From Pseudoxanthomonas sp. SL93 (lineage in GTDB: Bacteria; Pseudomonadota; Gammaproteobacteria; Xanthomonadales; Xanthomonadaceae), in assembly GCF_026625825.1 (NCBI RefSeq), contig NZ_CP113065.1:1922001-1986000 (forward strand): 64,000 nt of DNA, read 5' to 3'. Shown piece after piece: positions 33,375 to 42,617 of this stretch. The notes under the pieces were generated by a model. It saw only the letters and a list, made by a program, of their open reading frames with translations. It was not told where the DNA came from and did no database searches. A program made the position numbers and the translations under genes. Each line of letters starts with the position of its first letter. The stretch's first letter is position 1.

Positions 33375-35723
33375 CTACCTGGAACTGAAATTTCTGGCAG
33401 GAGTTCCCGCGACACGCAGCCTGGATGTGCGCGGCGGAAAGGCGAGACCATAGTCGCCCTGGTCCAGCGTGAGATTCGGGTTGTAGGCCGGGTCATCGTG
33501 CAGGACGTCACCCCAGCGCCACTTCATGGCATGTACTTCAGCGGCAAAGCGTGCCTGCTTTTCGGGCGAGTCCTCGCTGCCGCGACTTGCCGACTCGTGA
33601 TGGTAGAGCTCAGCGTACGGGGTCCAGACATTGCGGTAGCCCGCCTGAAGCAGCCGCAGGCAGAAGTCGATGTCGTTGAACGCAACAGGGAGGGCTTCGT
33701 CCAAACCACCCACCTCCTCGAACACCTCTTTCCTGACGGCAAGGCAGGCGGCGGTCACGGCACTCATATTCTGTGCCACCCAGGCCCGTGCCATATAACC
33801 GGGCGCACCACGCCCCATGCGGGTATAGATGTGGCCTGCGACGCCACCCAGCCCGAGGATGACGCCCGCGTGCTGGATGGTATCGTCCGGGTAGTACAGC
33901 ATCGCACCTACGGCGCCGGCATCGCGCTGACTCGCGCGAGCCACCAGCTCCTCGAGCCATGACGGGTTGATGACCTCGGTATCGTTGTTCAACAGACACA
34001 GGACGTCACCGGCGGCATGTCGCACGCCTTGGTTGATGATTGCGGAAAAGTTGAATGGAATCGGATAGTCCAGCACGTGGACACGAGGCGTCTGGCGCAA
34101 CTTGTCCAGCAACATGCACGCATCGGGGTCCAGGCTACCGTTGTCCACCACCACGACCTCGAAGTCGGGATAGTCCGTCTTCTGCAGCACGCTGCTTACG
34201 CAGAGGGAGAGCAGGTCAGCACGATCCCTTGTAGGAATAATGAGGCTGACCTTGGGGGCCGGGGCGGGCAGCATCAGTCGCGTCCGGTAGCATCCGGAAG
34301 AAACGATTTCCACGATGCCGTGGCGCCGGATGCGCTGCAGGTGCTCGCTCACTGCGCGCTGTCCGGCCGCCGAGGCGTAGCTCTTCTGCTCCCCTCCGAG
34401 TGCGGTGGAGCCTTCCGTCGCGCGCCAGTGGTAAAGCACTTTGGGGATATGGCAGATCTGCCCGGGCAACAGCACCTCGGTGCACCGGAGAGCCAAGTCA
34501 TGGTCCTGGGAGCCTTCGAAGCCCTTGCGCAACATCCCCACCTGCGCCAGGAGACCGGCCTCCACCACCATCAGGTGGCATATATAGTTCTGGGAGCGGA
34601 GAAGTTCCGGATTCCAGCCCGGCTTGAAATGCGGATCGAACCGTCGGCCCGCCGCATCGATCTTGTCTTCATCGCTGTAGAGCAGCCTGGCCTGTGGATG
34701 CTCGGCCAACGCCAGCACCACTTGGTGCAAAGCGTCCGGACTCAGCTCATCGTCGTGGTCCAGGAATGCGACATGACTTCCGCCGGCGATGGCCAACGCA
34801 CTGTTCGTCGCCTCACTGATATGACCGTTATTGTCCCTGAAGACCAGCTTGATACGTGCGTCAGCGTGCGCATAGGCGCGCAGGCACGCCTCAACCGCTG
34901 GATCGGATGATGCATCGTCCGCAATGCATAGCTCCCAGTTCGCGTACGTCTGCTCACGCACACTGTCGATGCAGCGCCGCAGCAATGGCAGCGGCGTGTT
35001 GTAGACGGGAAGCACCACCGAGATCAGGGCCCCTTCCGCGCAGCTTCCCGATTGTCTTTGCGCACGCTCCATCCCAGAAGCGCGCAGAGGGTCAAAATTT
35101 TCAAGCCAGTGCAGGTAACCACCGGCCGCATGGCGCGAAGCTCCGTAGTAGTGCTGGACAAGTGCGTCGACCGTGGCACTCAGTCCCTCTCGCGGAACCT
35201 GCTTCACGAACATGCCCACGCGGGTGACGAACCCGATCCACCCACGACGCTCATCGCCTCGCGCCTTTTCAGGTCCGCGAAACAGGGTCCACAGCGCGCG
35301 CGCGCGGGTAATGCGCCGGAACACCAGGGTTCCGATCTGAAATCTCGCGGGGCGAATGGAGGGATCGAAGCGAAGCGCCCGCAATGGGCGGCTGACAAGG
35401 ACCAGGCCACGGATCCGCCCTCTGGCGTCGGGCTGGGGAAGCGGGATGCGGTTGGCTTCACTGCAGCCACCGCCATAATCCGGATACAGACAGGGCCGCT
35501 GGATGGCACCTTCGATAACCGCGAACTCGACCTCCATCATGTGCCAGCCCGGCGTCAACGCCTGGATTCCCTTGTCGGGATCGACGCGGAACTGCGGGTC
35601 ATCGCCGTCAGCCACGTATTCCACGTCTCCGGACACCGACGTATGCGCCACCAGCTGGACAAGTGGAGTCAGACGTGCGCCCAACGGGGCCAACCAGGAA
35701 GATCGCCAGAAACGCAGAAACAT
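33375..35723 (-). CDS. Two-domain GT2 glycosyltransferase, first gene of the glycan operon
   Basis: 782 residues. An N-terminal non-catalytic part (about 1-210, including GWHMMEVEFAVIEG) is followed by two GT2 domains in tandem. Domain 1 (about 235-440) has ISVVLPVYNTPLPLLRRCIDS, CIADDAS, FLDHDDELSPDAL and YSDEDKID. Domain 2 (about 490-720) has VSLIIPTRDRADLLSLCVSS, LLNNDTEVI, GAVGAMLYYPDDTIQHAG and FNDIDFCLRLLQAGYRN. Such tandem enzymes can build alternating or repeating linkages. The start at 35723 follows TTGGGGAATC. The 149-base gap to the divergent NUDIX gene is AT-rich for this genome and presumably carries the operon promoter. Confidence 0.92.
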   Translation of the reverse strand: MFLRFWRSSWLAPLGARLTPLVQLVAHTSVSGDVEYVADGDDPQFRVDPDKGIQALTPGWHMMEVEFAVIEGAIQRPCLYPDYGGGCSEANRIPLPQPDARGRIRGLVLVSRPLRALRFDPSIRPARFQIGTLVFRRITRARALWTLFRGPEKARGDERRGWIGFVTRVGMFVKQVPREGLSATVDALVQHYYGASRHAAGGYLHWLENFDPLRASGMERAQRQSGSCAEGALISVVLPVYNTPLPLLRRCIDSVREQTYANWELCIADDASSDPAVEACLRAYAHADARIKLVFRDNNGHISEATNSALAIAGGSHVAFLDHDDELSPDALHQVVLALAEHPQARLLYSDEDKIDAAGRRFDPHFKPGWNPELLRSQNYICHLMVVEAGLLAQVGMLRKGFEGSQDHDLALRCTEVLLPGQICHIPKVLYHWRATEGSTALGGEQKSYASAAGQRAVSEHLQRIRRHGIVEIVSSGCYRTRLMLPAPAPKVSLIIPTRDRADLLSLCVSSVLQKTDYPDFEVVVVDNGSLDPDACMLLDKLRQTPRVHVLDYPIPFNFSAIINQGVRHAAGDVLCLLNNDTEVINPSWLEELVARASQRDAGAVGAMLYYPDDTIQHAGVILGLGGVAGHIYTRMGRGAPGYMARAWVAQNMSAVTAACLAVRKEVFEEVGGLDEALPVAFNDIDFCLRLLQAGYRNVWTPYAELYHHESASRGSEDSPEKQARFAAEVHAMKWRWGDVLHDDPAYNPNLTLDQGDYGLAFPPRTSRLRVAGTPARNFSSR

Positions 35724-35872
35724 GATTCCCCAAGGACAGCCCGAATCCGCTGCCAATCGCTGGATGGCAGGGGGTACTTGCCCCCTGCAATATTGGTCTC
35801 ACAATGCGTACTGTTTATTCGACGTATAAGGTAGTTACAGGACATGCCCCGCAGCGAAGAAGGACGCGCCCG

Positions 35873-36427
35873 ATGAATGACGCCCGCACACATCCCCCCA
35901 CCGTGGTCTGGCAAGGCAAATACCAGCGCATGGTGGTGCGCGGCACCTGGGAATACGTCGAGCGCGCGCATACGGGCGGGCTGGCGGCGATCATCATCGC
36001 GGTGACGCCGGACGACAACGTGGTGTTCGTCGAGCAGTTCCGGGTGCCGTTGCAGGCCCGCACCATCGAGATGCCCGCTGGCCTGGTCGGTGACATCCAT
36101 GCCGGCGAATCCATCGAAGTCTCCGCCGTGCGTGAACTGGAAGAGGAAACGGGCTGGACCGCGGACCACGCCGAAGTGCTGATGATCGGCCCCACGTCAT
36201 CCGGCAGCAGCAGCGAGAAGATCGCGTTCGTCCGCGCCACCGGCCTGACCAGGGTGGGCGACGGTGGTGGCGACGGCGATGAGGACATCACCGTCCACGA
36301 AGTACCACGCGCGCAGGCGGCCGCCTGGCTGGTGCAGAAGATCAACGAAGGCTATGAGCTGGATGCGAAGCTGTGGGCCGGCCTGTGGATGATCGACCAC
36401 AACCTGGACGGCACGCCACGCGGCTAA
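35873..36427 (+). CDS. NUDIX hydrolase (ADP-sugar pyrophosphatase-like)
   Basis: 184 residues. A complete Nudix box GX5EX7REUXEEXGU is present: GDIHAGE, seven residues, then RELEEETGW. The preceding VVFVEQFRVPLQARTIEMPAGLVG matches ADP-ribose pyrophosphatases. Hydrolysis of ADP-ribose or nucleotide sugars would fit its place beside the glycan operon, but the family is general housecleaning. AAGGA is 8 bases before the ATG. A TATAAG -10-like box at 35825-35830 lies in the divergent spacer. Confidence 0.9.
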   Translation: MNDARTHPPTVVWQGKYQRMVVRGTWEYVERAHTGGLAAIIIAVTPDDNVVFVEQFRVPLQARTIEMPAGLVGDIHAGESIEVSAVRELEEETGWTADHAEVLMIGPTSSGSSSEKIAFVRATGLTRVGDGGGDGDEDITVHEVPRAQAAAWLVQKINEGYELDAKLWAGLWMIDHNLDGTPRG

Positions 36428-36434
36428 GGGCGCA

Positions 36435-36851
36435 TCACGCCTCGCGCACGGCGTGGTAGCCGGCCAGCCGCCACACGCCATCGTCTTCCCGGCGCAGCGA
36501 GACGATCTCGCGGAAGGGGATAGCCGGGCCCCCCAGGGACACCGAGAATTCCAGCGCTCCGTAGGTACCGGAGGGCAGCGGCCCGCCGTCGCGGGACCGG
36601 TCCACGCGGACAGCGGTCCAACGCCGGCCGATGCCCCGCCCCAGCGACCTGCGGCCATCGAGCAACCGGGAAACGAAGACATCGCGTTCCGTCGTCTCCT
36701 TGACCAGCCGCGACGCGGCCTGCCACAGCACGCCGGTGTCGCCCTGCTCGATGGCGCCGATGATGCGCATCGCCGCCATCCCCAGGCGCGGCAGGTCGAC
36801 ATCCTCCAGTCCGATGCGGGGCTGTGCGCCGGACGCCCTTTCAGCTTCCAT
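36435..36851 (-). CDS. DUF4019 domain protein
   Basis: 138 residues. The DUF4019 pattern is visible: LWQAASRLVKETTERDVFVSRL, RRWTAVRVDRSRDGGPLPSGTY, then GALEFSVSLGG and EDDGVWRLAGYHA. There is no signal peptide in this start form. The ATG at 36851 (MEAERAS) is chosen because the longer frame (to 36929) passes through a perfect 9-bp stem-loop and has no ribosome site. It is convergent with the NUDIX gene, 7 bases away. The function of the family is unknown to me. Confidence 0.75.
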   Translation of the reverse strand: MEAERASGAQPRIGLEDVDLPRLGMAAMRIIGAIEQGDTGVLWQAASRLVKETTERDVFVSRLLDGRRSLGRGIGRRWTAVRVDRSRDGGPLPSGTYGALEFSVSLGGPAIPFREIVSLRREDDGVWRLAGYHAVREA

Positions 36852-36860
36852 CCCTGTTTC

Positions 36861-36886
36861 ACTCCGTTGGCTTCGCTCAACGGAGT
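36861..36886. promoter_or_regulatory. Perfect stem-loop in the DUF4019 leader
   Basis: ACTCCGTTG (36861-36869) pairs with CAACGGAGT (36878-36886) around an 8-nt GC-rich loop. It ends 10 bases upstream of the DUF4019 start codon and lacks a T-run. It could affect translation of that gene or end a short upstream transcript. Confidence 0.4.
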
Positions 36887-36970
36887 TATTCGCGGCATCA
36901 CGGCGCGACCGGACCACGCTGGCAAACACGCCGCGGTTGCACGACCCGGCTGCGTGCGGGTCTTGGGCAG

Positions 36971-37864
36971 CTAGGTCAGGTGCTGGCGGAAGAATGCGAG
37001 CGTGCGCTGCCAGGACAGTTCGGCCGCGGCCTGGTCGTAGCGCGGCGTGGTGTCGTTGTGGAACCCATGGTTCACGTCGGGATAGACGTGCGCGGTGTAG
37101 GGCACACCCGCCTGCTTGAGGGCCTGCTCGTAAGCGGGCCAGCCCTCGTTGACGCGCGTGTCCAGCCCGGCGAACTGCAACAACAGCGGCGCCTTGATGC
37201 GCGCGGCCTCTTCCGCGGTGGGCTGGCCACCGTAGTACGGCACGCCGGCATCCACCAGGTCGGGCAACCGCGACGCCAGCAGATTGGTCAGCAGGCCGCC
37301 GAAACAGAAGCCCACCACGCCCAGCTTCCCGTTCGTGCGCGGCAGGTCATGGGCGAAGCGCGCCGCAGACTCGAAATCCGACACCACTTTCGCCCGGTCC
37401 AGCTTGGCCTGCAGTGTGCGCCCATCGTCGTCGTTGCCAGGGTAGCCACCCACCGGGAAAAGCGCGTCCGGCGCGAAGGCGATGAAACCCGCCACCGCCA
37501 ACCGGCGCGCGACGTCTTCGATGTAAGGGTTGAGCCCGCGGTTCTCGTGGATGACCAGCACCGCGGGAAAGCTGCCGATACCTTTCGGCATCGCCAGCAG
37601 GCCGCGGCCTTCACCATGTCCTTGGGGCGACGGAAACATGCGATAGACCGTACTGATGCGCGGATCATCCGCGGCCACCTGCGCGGCGAAGGCATACTGG
37701 GGCGTCAGCGTGCCGAGCAGGGCGGCCGCCGTGGTGCCGCCTACCGCGAACGCGGCCGCGCTGGACAGAAACCCGCGCCGGTCGATGCGGCCGTGCACGT
37801 AGTCGTCGTAAAGATCGAGCACGCGCTGGTCGAACTCGCCTGCCTGCTTGCGTTCACTGTCCAT
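36971..37864 (-). CDS. Dienelactone hydrolase family protein with Tat signal
   Basis: 297 residues. The N-terminal [18 protein letters not shown] carries a twin-arginine motif (about 26-50), so Tat export to the periplasm is likely. The alpha/beta-hydrolase core has the dienelactone-hydrolase triad: Cys187 in GFCFGG, Asp235 in FAGLDTRV and His266 in VNHGFHN. Similar YghX-type proteins act on unknown ester or lactone substrates. An unusual ~25-residue segment precedes the RR motif. It is followed on the same strand by the DUF4019 gene, 119 bases away. Confidence 0.9.
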   Translation of the reverse strand: MDSERKQAGEFDQRVLDLYDDYVHGRIDRRGFLSSAAAFAVGGTTAAALLGTLTPQYAFAAQVAADDPRISTVYRMFPSPQGHGEGRGLLAMPKGIGSFPAVLVIHENRGLNPYIEDVARRLAVAGFIAFAPDALFPVGGYPGNDDDGRTLQAKLDRAKVVSDFESAARFAHDLPRTNGKLGVVGFCFGGLLTNLLASRLPDLVDAGVPYYGGQPTAEEAARIKAPLLLQFAGLDTRVNEGWPAYEQALKQAGVPYTAHVYPDVNHGFHNDTTPRYDQAAAELSWQRTLAFFRQHLT

Positions 37865-37936
37865 CGTGCTCTCCGGTCGGGGTGGGAAACAGGACTACGG
37901 AAACAACGGCTAGGAGGATGCAGCGATGTGCACGCC

Positions 37937-38878
37937 TCAGGCAAACGCGTCGGTCGCGCGCACCAGCGCGTCGATGTTTTCCAGCTCGAAGGCCGAATGC
38001 CCCGAGGCTGGCGTGATCTCAAGCTTCGCTTTAGGCCAGGCCTTGTGCAGCTCCCAGGCATTGGCCACCGGGCAGACCACGTCGTAGCGACCATGCACGA
38101 TGACGCCCGGGATGTCGGCGATGCGGCCGGCATCGCGCAGCAGCTGGTTCTCGTCTTCGAAGAAGCCGCCGTTGACGAAGTAGTGGTTCTCGATGCGCGC
38201 GAACGCGAGCGCGAACTCGGCATCCTCGTGGCCGCTGACGAAATCCTCGTCCACGTGCAGGAAGCTGGTGGCGCCTTCCCACACGCTCCACGCACGCGCC
38301 GCGGCCAGCCTGGCGTCCACGTTGTCGGACGTCAGGCGCCGGTGGAACGCGGAAATCAGATCATGGCGTTCGACGGGCGGAATGGCGGCGATGTAGTGCT
38401 CCCACGCATCCGGAAACAGGCGGCTGGCGCCTTCCTGGTAGAACCATTCCAGTTCCCAGCGCCGCAGCATGAAGATGCCGCGCAGCACCAGTTCGGTGAC
38501 GCGCTGCGGATGCGTCTCGGCATAGGCCAGCGCCAGCGTCGAACCCCAGCTGCCACCGAACACCTGCCAGCGCTCGATGCCCAGGGTTTCGCGCAGCTTC
38601 TCGATGTCGGCCACGAGGTCCCAGGTGGTGTTGTCCACCAGGTCGGCATGCGGGGTGGAGCGACCAGAGCCGCGCTGGTCGAACAGCACGATGCGGTACT
38701 TGGCCGGGTCATGGAAGCGGCGCATCTTCGGGCTGCACCCGGCACCGGGGCCGCCATGCAGGATGACCACCGGCTTGCCGTCCGGATTGCCGCACTGTTC
38801 GTAGTGCAGCGTGTGGCGGTCGTCGACCTTGAGCGTGCCACTGTCGAACGGTTCGATATCGGGATACAGCGTGCGCAT
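37937..38878 (-). CDS. pip: Proline iminopeptidase
   Basis: 313 residues, alpha/beta hydrolase of peptidase family S33. The oxyanion HGGPGAG (41-47), FDQRGSGRS, nucleophile elbow GGSWGS, ELVLRGIFMLR and the late Asp (GRYDVVCPV) and His (SGHSAFE) are all present, at the usual length. It removes N-terminal proline from peptides in the cytoplasm. The gene is well studied as a Xanthomonas enzyme. It lies downstream of prmC on the same strand with a 52-base gap. Confidence 0.95.
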   Translation of the reverse strand: MRTLYPDIEPFDSGTLKVDDRHTLHYEQCGNPDGKPVVILHGGPGAGCSPKMRRFHDPAKYRIVLFDQRGSGRSTPHADLVDNTTWDLVADIEKLRETLGIERWQVFGGSWGSTLALAYAETHPQRVTELVLRGIFMLRRWELEWFYQEGASRLFPDAWEHYIAAIPPVERHDLISAFHRRLTSDNVDARLAAARAWSVWEGATSFLHVDEDFVSGHEDAEFALAFARIENHYFVNGGFFEDENQLLRDAGRIADIPGVIVHGRYDVVCPVANAWELHKAWPKAKLEITPASGHSAFELENIDALVRATDAFA

Positions 38879-38930
38879 GGCAGGCCTCGTTGGCGAAAGA
38901 CGCCTAGTTTAGCCGCTGGGCACCGGCGGC

Positions 38931-39782
38931 CTAGGGCCAACGCCCCATCGAGACGCGATCGCGCCGCTCCAGGTCGTGGGCCGTCGCCACGTTGGTGAAA
39001 CCCGCCTGCTCCATCAGCACCCGCACCGCATCCCCCTGGTCCCACCCGTGTTCGAGCAGCAGCCAGCCGCCGCGATGCAGATGGCTTGGTGCCTGCGCAA
39101 TGATCAGCCGGATGTCATCCAGTCCGTCGTCCCCCGATGCCAACGCGGTCGCCGGTTCGAAGCGCAGGTCGCCCTGCTGCAGGTGCGGATCGGCCGCCGC
39201 GATGTACGGGGGATTGCTGGCGATCAGGTGGAAGCGCTCATCCGCCAGCGGCGCCAGCCAGTTGCCCTGCCGGAATTCGACATGGCCCAGTCCGTGTGCG
39301 CTGGCGTTGCCACGCGCAACCTGCAACGCGTCCCCGCTCAGGTCGGTGGCGACCACGCGGGCAAGCGGGCGCTCGCTGGCCAACGCCAGCGCGATGGCGC
39401 CGCTGCCGGTACCCAGGTCCGCGATGGCCAGTGGCGAGCCGGACGGCAGTCGCTCCAGCGCCAGTTCCACCAGGCGTTCGGTTTCCGGCCGCGGGATCAG
39501 CGTGGCCGGCGTCACCTGCAGGTCCAGCGTCCAGAAGCCGCGGCGCCCCACCAGATAGGCCACCGGCTCCCCCGCTTCGCGGCGCTGGAGCAGCGCCTCG
39601 AAGGCCGGCGCGGCTTCCTGCGGCAGTGGATCGGTGCCATGCGCGAACAGCCATGCGCGATCGCGCCCGAGCACGTGCAGCAACAGGCATTCCGCCTCGT
39701 GGCGTGCCTCCGGGCCCGGCAGGCGTTCGGCCGCCCGGCGCAGGGCCAGGTCGAGACGGGAGGGGGAAGGATCGGTGCTCAT
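38931..39782 (-). CDS. prmC: Peptide chain release factor N5-glutamine methyltransferase
   Basis: 283 residues. The PrmC/HemK fold has an N-terminal helical domain (1-80; [11 protein letters not shown] and YLVGRRGFW) and a Rossmann methyltransferase domain with [16 protein letters not shown] and the glutamine-binding SNPPYIAA. It methylates the GGQ glutamine of release factors RF1 and RF2. Two ATGs lie close together (39791 and 39782); neither has a strong ribosome site, and the shorter form is chosen. It is divergent from ahpC. Confidence 0.93.
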   Translation of the reverse strand: MSTDPSPSRLDLALRRAAERLPGPEARHEAECLLLHVLGRDRAWLFAHGTDPLPQEAAPAFEALLQRREAGEPVAYLVGRRGFWTLDLQVTPATLIPRPETERLVELALERLPSGSPLAIADLGTGSGAIALALASERPLARVVATDLSGDALQVARGNASAHGLGHVEFRQGNWLAPLADERFHLIASNPPYIAAADPHLQQGDLRFEPATALASGDDGLDDIRLIIAQAPSHLHRGGWLLLEHGWDQGDAVRVLMEQAGFTNVATAHDLERRDRVSMGRWP

Positions 39783-40064
39783 CGCCGACATGGTAGCCGG
39801 CACCCGTGCCTGTTCGCGGCAGTGCACCATCATGGTGCTCAATCGCGGGGAGTCCTGGTACGCAGCGTCAATGCCTGACTCATCCCCTGGTCAACCCCAT
39901 CGCCTGCCACCGAGGTGGGGTTCGACGGAGAGGGCCCTCCCATGCAACCTCAGACGAGAACTGACTAAATTCATGTAAATCATGGGGTTGCACATCGACC
40001 AACCCGCCCCCATCCCTCCCGTGGGCGGCGAAGCGTCCATCAGCGACGCTCCCATGTTCGTATA
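39783..40064. other. Spacer between prmC and the ahpC control region
   Basis: No gene seen. It contains AACCCCA (39893-39899) facing TGGGGTT (39916-39922), a 7-bp inverted pair of unknown meaning, and an AT-rich patch around 39960-39980. It must hold the prmC promoter. A TATAAT hexamer at 40061-40066 overlaps the left edge of the OxyR-type site. Confidence 0.4.
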
Positions 40065-40116
40065 ATAGCCAGTAACTATTGATTTAATTTTTTTAATCGA
40101 TTTGAAGAATCAATAG
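40065..40116 (+). promoter_or_regulatory. OxyR-type operator upstream of ahpC
   Basis: The OxyR consensus ATAG-N7-CTAT-N7-ATAG-N7-CTAT is matched here as ATAG (40065), CTAT (40076), ATTT (40087), CGAT (40098), each separated by exactly seven bases: two perfect and two degenerate quarter sites. A 9-bp inverted repeat, CTATTGATT (40076-40084) with AATCAATAG (40108-40116), overlaps it. The site lies about 80 bases before the ahpC start in an AT-rich island, as expected for peroxide-activated OxyR control. Confidence 0.8.
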
Positions 40117-40178
40117 TCGCTGCCTACCATGGCGCCATTGCTTCACCACACCCATCCCACTCCACACGAGGATTCCCG

Positions 40179-40742
40179 ATGTCCCTGATCAACACCCCGG
40201 TCCAGCCGTTCAAGACCACCGCGTTCCATAACGGCGAGTTCGTCGAAGTCAGCGATGGCACCCTCAAGGGCAAGTGGTCCGTCCTGATCTTCATGCCGGC
40301 CGCCTTCACCTTCAACTGCCCGACCGAAGTGGAAGATGCCGCCGCCAACTACGCCGAGTTCCAGAAGGCCGGCGCCGAGGTCTACATCGTCACCACCGAC
40401 ACGCACTTCTCGCACAAGGTGTGGCACGAAACCTCCCCGGCGGTGGGCAAGGCCCAGTTCCCGCTGGTCGGCGACCCGACCCACCAGCTGACCCGCGCCT
40501 TCGGCGTGCACATCGAAGAAGAAGGCCTGGCCCTGCGCGGCACCTTCGTCATCAACCCGGAAGGCGTCATCAAGACCGCCGAGATCCACAGCAACGAGAT
40601 CGCCCGCGACGTGTCTGAAACCCTGCGCAAGCTGAAGGCCGCGCAGTTCACCGCCGCCAACCCCGGCCAGGTCTGCCCGGCCAAGTGGAAGGAAGGCGCG
40701 CAGACGATCGCCCCGTCGCTGGACCTGGTCGGCAAGATCTAA
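40179..40742 (+). CDS. ahpC: Alkyl hydroperoxide reductase subunit C (2-Cys peroxiredoxin)
   Basis: 187 residues. The peroxidatic Cys47 sits in FTFNCPTE and the resolving Cys166 in PGQVCPAKW, the positions expected for typical AhpC. DTHFSHKVWHE and GTFVINPEG are further marks. It reduces H2O2 and organic peroxides and is recycled by AhpF encoded next. An OxyR-type operator lies upstream. The intergenic hairpins after it may set a higher ahpC than ahpF output. Confidence 0.97.
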   Translation: MSLINTPVQPFKTTAFHNGEFVEVSDGTLKGKWSVLIFMPAAFTFNCPTEVEDAAANYAEFQKAGAEVYIVTTDTHFSHKVWHETSPAVGKAQFPLVGDPTHQLTRAFGVHIEEEGLALRGTFVINPEGVIKTAEIHSNEIARDVSETLRKLKAAQFTAANPGQVCPAKWKEGAQTIAPSLDLVGKI

Positions 40743-40762
40743 GCCCGTCGCTTCACCTGCCT

Positions 40763-40823
40763 GCTTCCGCGCCGCGGAAGCATGGCACGCAACAACCCTC
40801 CTCCCGGGCGCCATGCGCCCGGG
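40763..40823 (+). promoter_or_regulatory. Two strong hairpins between ahpC and ahpF
   Basis: Hairpin 1 is built on GCTTCCGCG/CGCGGAAGC (40763-40781). Hairpin 2 is CCCGGGCGC (40803-40811), a 3-nt loop and GCGCCCGGG (40815-40823), nine perfect GC-rich pairs. Neither is followed by a T-run. They probably act as a partial terminator or mRNA-stabilising element that separates abundant ahpC message from ahpF-oxyR. Confidence 0.6.
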
Positions 40824-40964
40824 ACGGACACATCAGGATGCTTGCAGCAGCGGCCTGTGCCGCCACCGGCTCCCCTCCCCCGCCGGCACCCTCTCTCCCC
40901 GGCCCAGGCCGCTCCTGCAAGCACCTCCCGCCTCTCCCCCTCTTCGCCTTTCACGGAGTACGCC

Positions 40965-42548
40965 ATGTTGGATGCCAACCTCAAGACCCAGCTGAAGGCC
41001 TATATGGAAAAGGCCGTGCGCCCGATCCAGATCACCGCCCACCTGGATGACAGCCCCGGCTCGGCCGACCTGCAGTCGTTGCTGAAGGACCTGGCCGAGG
41101 TGTCCGACAAGATCAGCGTCGTCGAGCAGCGCGGTGGCGATGAACGCACCCCCTCGTTCGCGCTGACCTCGCCCGGCCACGACATCCACCTGCGCTTCGC
41201 GGGCCTGCCGATGGGCCATGAGTTCACCTCGCTGGTGCTGGCGCTGCTGCAGGTGGGTGGCCACCCGTCCAAGACCGCGCAGGACGTGATCGAACAGGTC
41301 CGCTCGCTGGAAGGCCGTTACGCGTTCGAAACCTATTTTTCGCTGTCCTGCCAGAACTGCCCGGATGTCGTGCAGGCGCTGAACCTGATGGCGGTGCTGA
41401 ACCCCAACATCTCCCACGTCGCCATCGACGGTGCGCTGTTCCAGTCGGAAGTCGAAGCGCGCCAGGTGATGTCGGTGCCGACGATCTTCCTCAATGGCGA
41501 GGTCTTCGGCGCGGGCCGCATGGGCGTGGAGGAAATCGTCGCCAAGCTGGACACCGGCTCCGCCACGCGCGAAGCGGAGAAGATCAAGGCGAAGGCGCCC
41601 TATGACGTCCTGGTGATCGGCGGTGGCCCCGCAGGCGCCGCTGCGGCGATCTACGCTGCGCGCAAGGGCATCCGCACCGGCGTGGCGGCGGAGCGTTTCG
41701 GCGGCCAGGTGCTGGACACCATGGCCATCGAGAACTTCATCTCCGTGCCCTACACCGAAGGCCCGAAGCTGGCCGCTGCGCTGGAACAGCACGTGCGCGA
41801 CTACCAGGTCGACGTGATGAACCTGCAGCGCGCCGAGAAGCTGGTCCCGGGCAAGGATTTTGTCGAAGTGCAGCTGGCCAACGGCGCCTCGTTGAAGTCG
41901 AAAACGGTGATCCTCTCCACCGGCGCCCGCTGGCGGCAGATGAACGTGCCCGGCGAGAACGAGTACCGCAACAAGGGCGTGGCCTACTGCCCGCACTGCG
42001 ACGGACCGCTGTTCAAGGGCAAGCGCGTGGCGGTGATCGGCGGCGGCAACTCCGGCGTGGAAGCAGCCATCGATCTGGCCGGCATCGTGGCGCAGGTCAC
42101 GCTGATCGAGTTCGATGGCAAGCTGCGCGCCGACGATGTGCTGCAGCGCAAGCTGCGCAGCCTGCCGAACGTGCGCGTCGTCACCAGCGCGCAGACGACG
42201 GAAGTGCTGGGCGATGGCACCAAGGTCACCGGTCTGGTCTACAAGGACCGCGCCGGCGGCGACACCCACCGCGTCGAGCTGGAAGGCATTTTCGTGCAGA
42301 TCGGCCTGCTGCCGAACACGGAATGGCTGAAGGGCAGCGTGGCGTTGTCGCCGCGGGGCGAGATCGAAGTGGACGCGCATGGCCGCACGTCGCTGCCTGG
42401 GGTGTTCGCCGCCGGCGATGCCACCACCGTGCCCTACAAGCAGATCGTCATCGCGATGGGCGAAGGCTCCAAGGCGGCCCTGAGTGCGTTCGACCACCTG
42501 ATCCGCACCTCCGCCCCGGTGGAAACCCCCGACGCCGTCGCGGCATGA
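40965..42548 (+). CDS. ahpF: Alkyl hydroperoxide reductase subunit F
   Basis: 527 residues. The N-terminal tandem-thioredoxin domain has the redox pair Cys129/Cys132 (SCQNCPD). The FAD domain follows ([19 protein letters not shown]), then the second redox pair YCPHCDG, the NAD(P)H-binding [16 protein letters not shown] and the C-terminal [14 protein letters not shown]. It passes electrons from NADH to AhpC. The start ATG at 40965 has GGAG 7 bases upstream; the long in-frame extension toward ahpC covers the hairpins and is not coding. Confidence 0.97.
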   Translation: MLDANLKTQLKAYMEKAVRPIQITAHLDDSPGSADLQSLLKDLAEVSDKISVVEQRGGDERTPSFALTSPGHDIHLRFAGLPMGHEFTSLVLALLQVGGHPSKTAQDVIEQVRSLEGRYAFETYFSLSCQNCPDVVQALNLMAVLNPNISHVAIDGALFQSEVEARQVMSVPTIFLNGEVFGAGRMGVEEIVAKLDTGSATREAEKIKAKAPYDVLVIGGGPAGAAAAIYAARKGIRTGVAAERFGGQVLDTMAIENFISVPYTEGPKLAAALEQHVRDYQVDVMNLQRAEKLVPGKDFVEVQLANGASLKSKTVILSTGARWRQMNVPGENEYRNKGVAYCPHCDGPLFKGKRVAVIGGGNSGVEAAIDLAGIVAQVTLIEFDGKLRADDVLQRKLRSLPNVRVVTSAQTTEVLGDGTKVTGLVYKDRAGGDTHRVELEGIFVQIGLLPNTEWLKGSVALSPRGEIEVDAHGRTSLPGVFAAGDATTVPYKQIVIAMGEGSKAALSAFDHLIRTSAPVETPDAVAA

Positions 42549-42617
42549 TGCACCGCGCGGGCCGCACCCGGTCCGCGCGGCGTGGTAAGCACAGCGGTTT
42601 TCCGAGGGAGGCGTCCG

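Noticed and set aside
40782..40964. Longer ahpF start about 60 codons upstream
   Set aside because: The extension is Pro/Arg-rich, covers two perfect hairpins and lacks a ribosome site; the ATG at 40965 has a good one and gives the family N-terminus.
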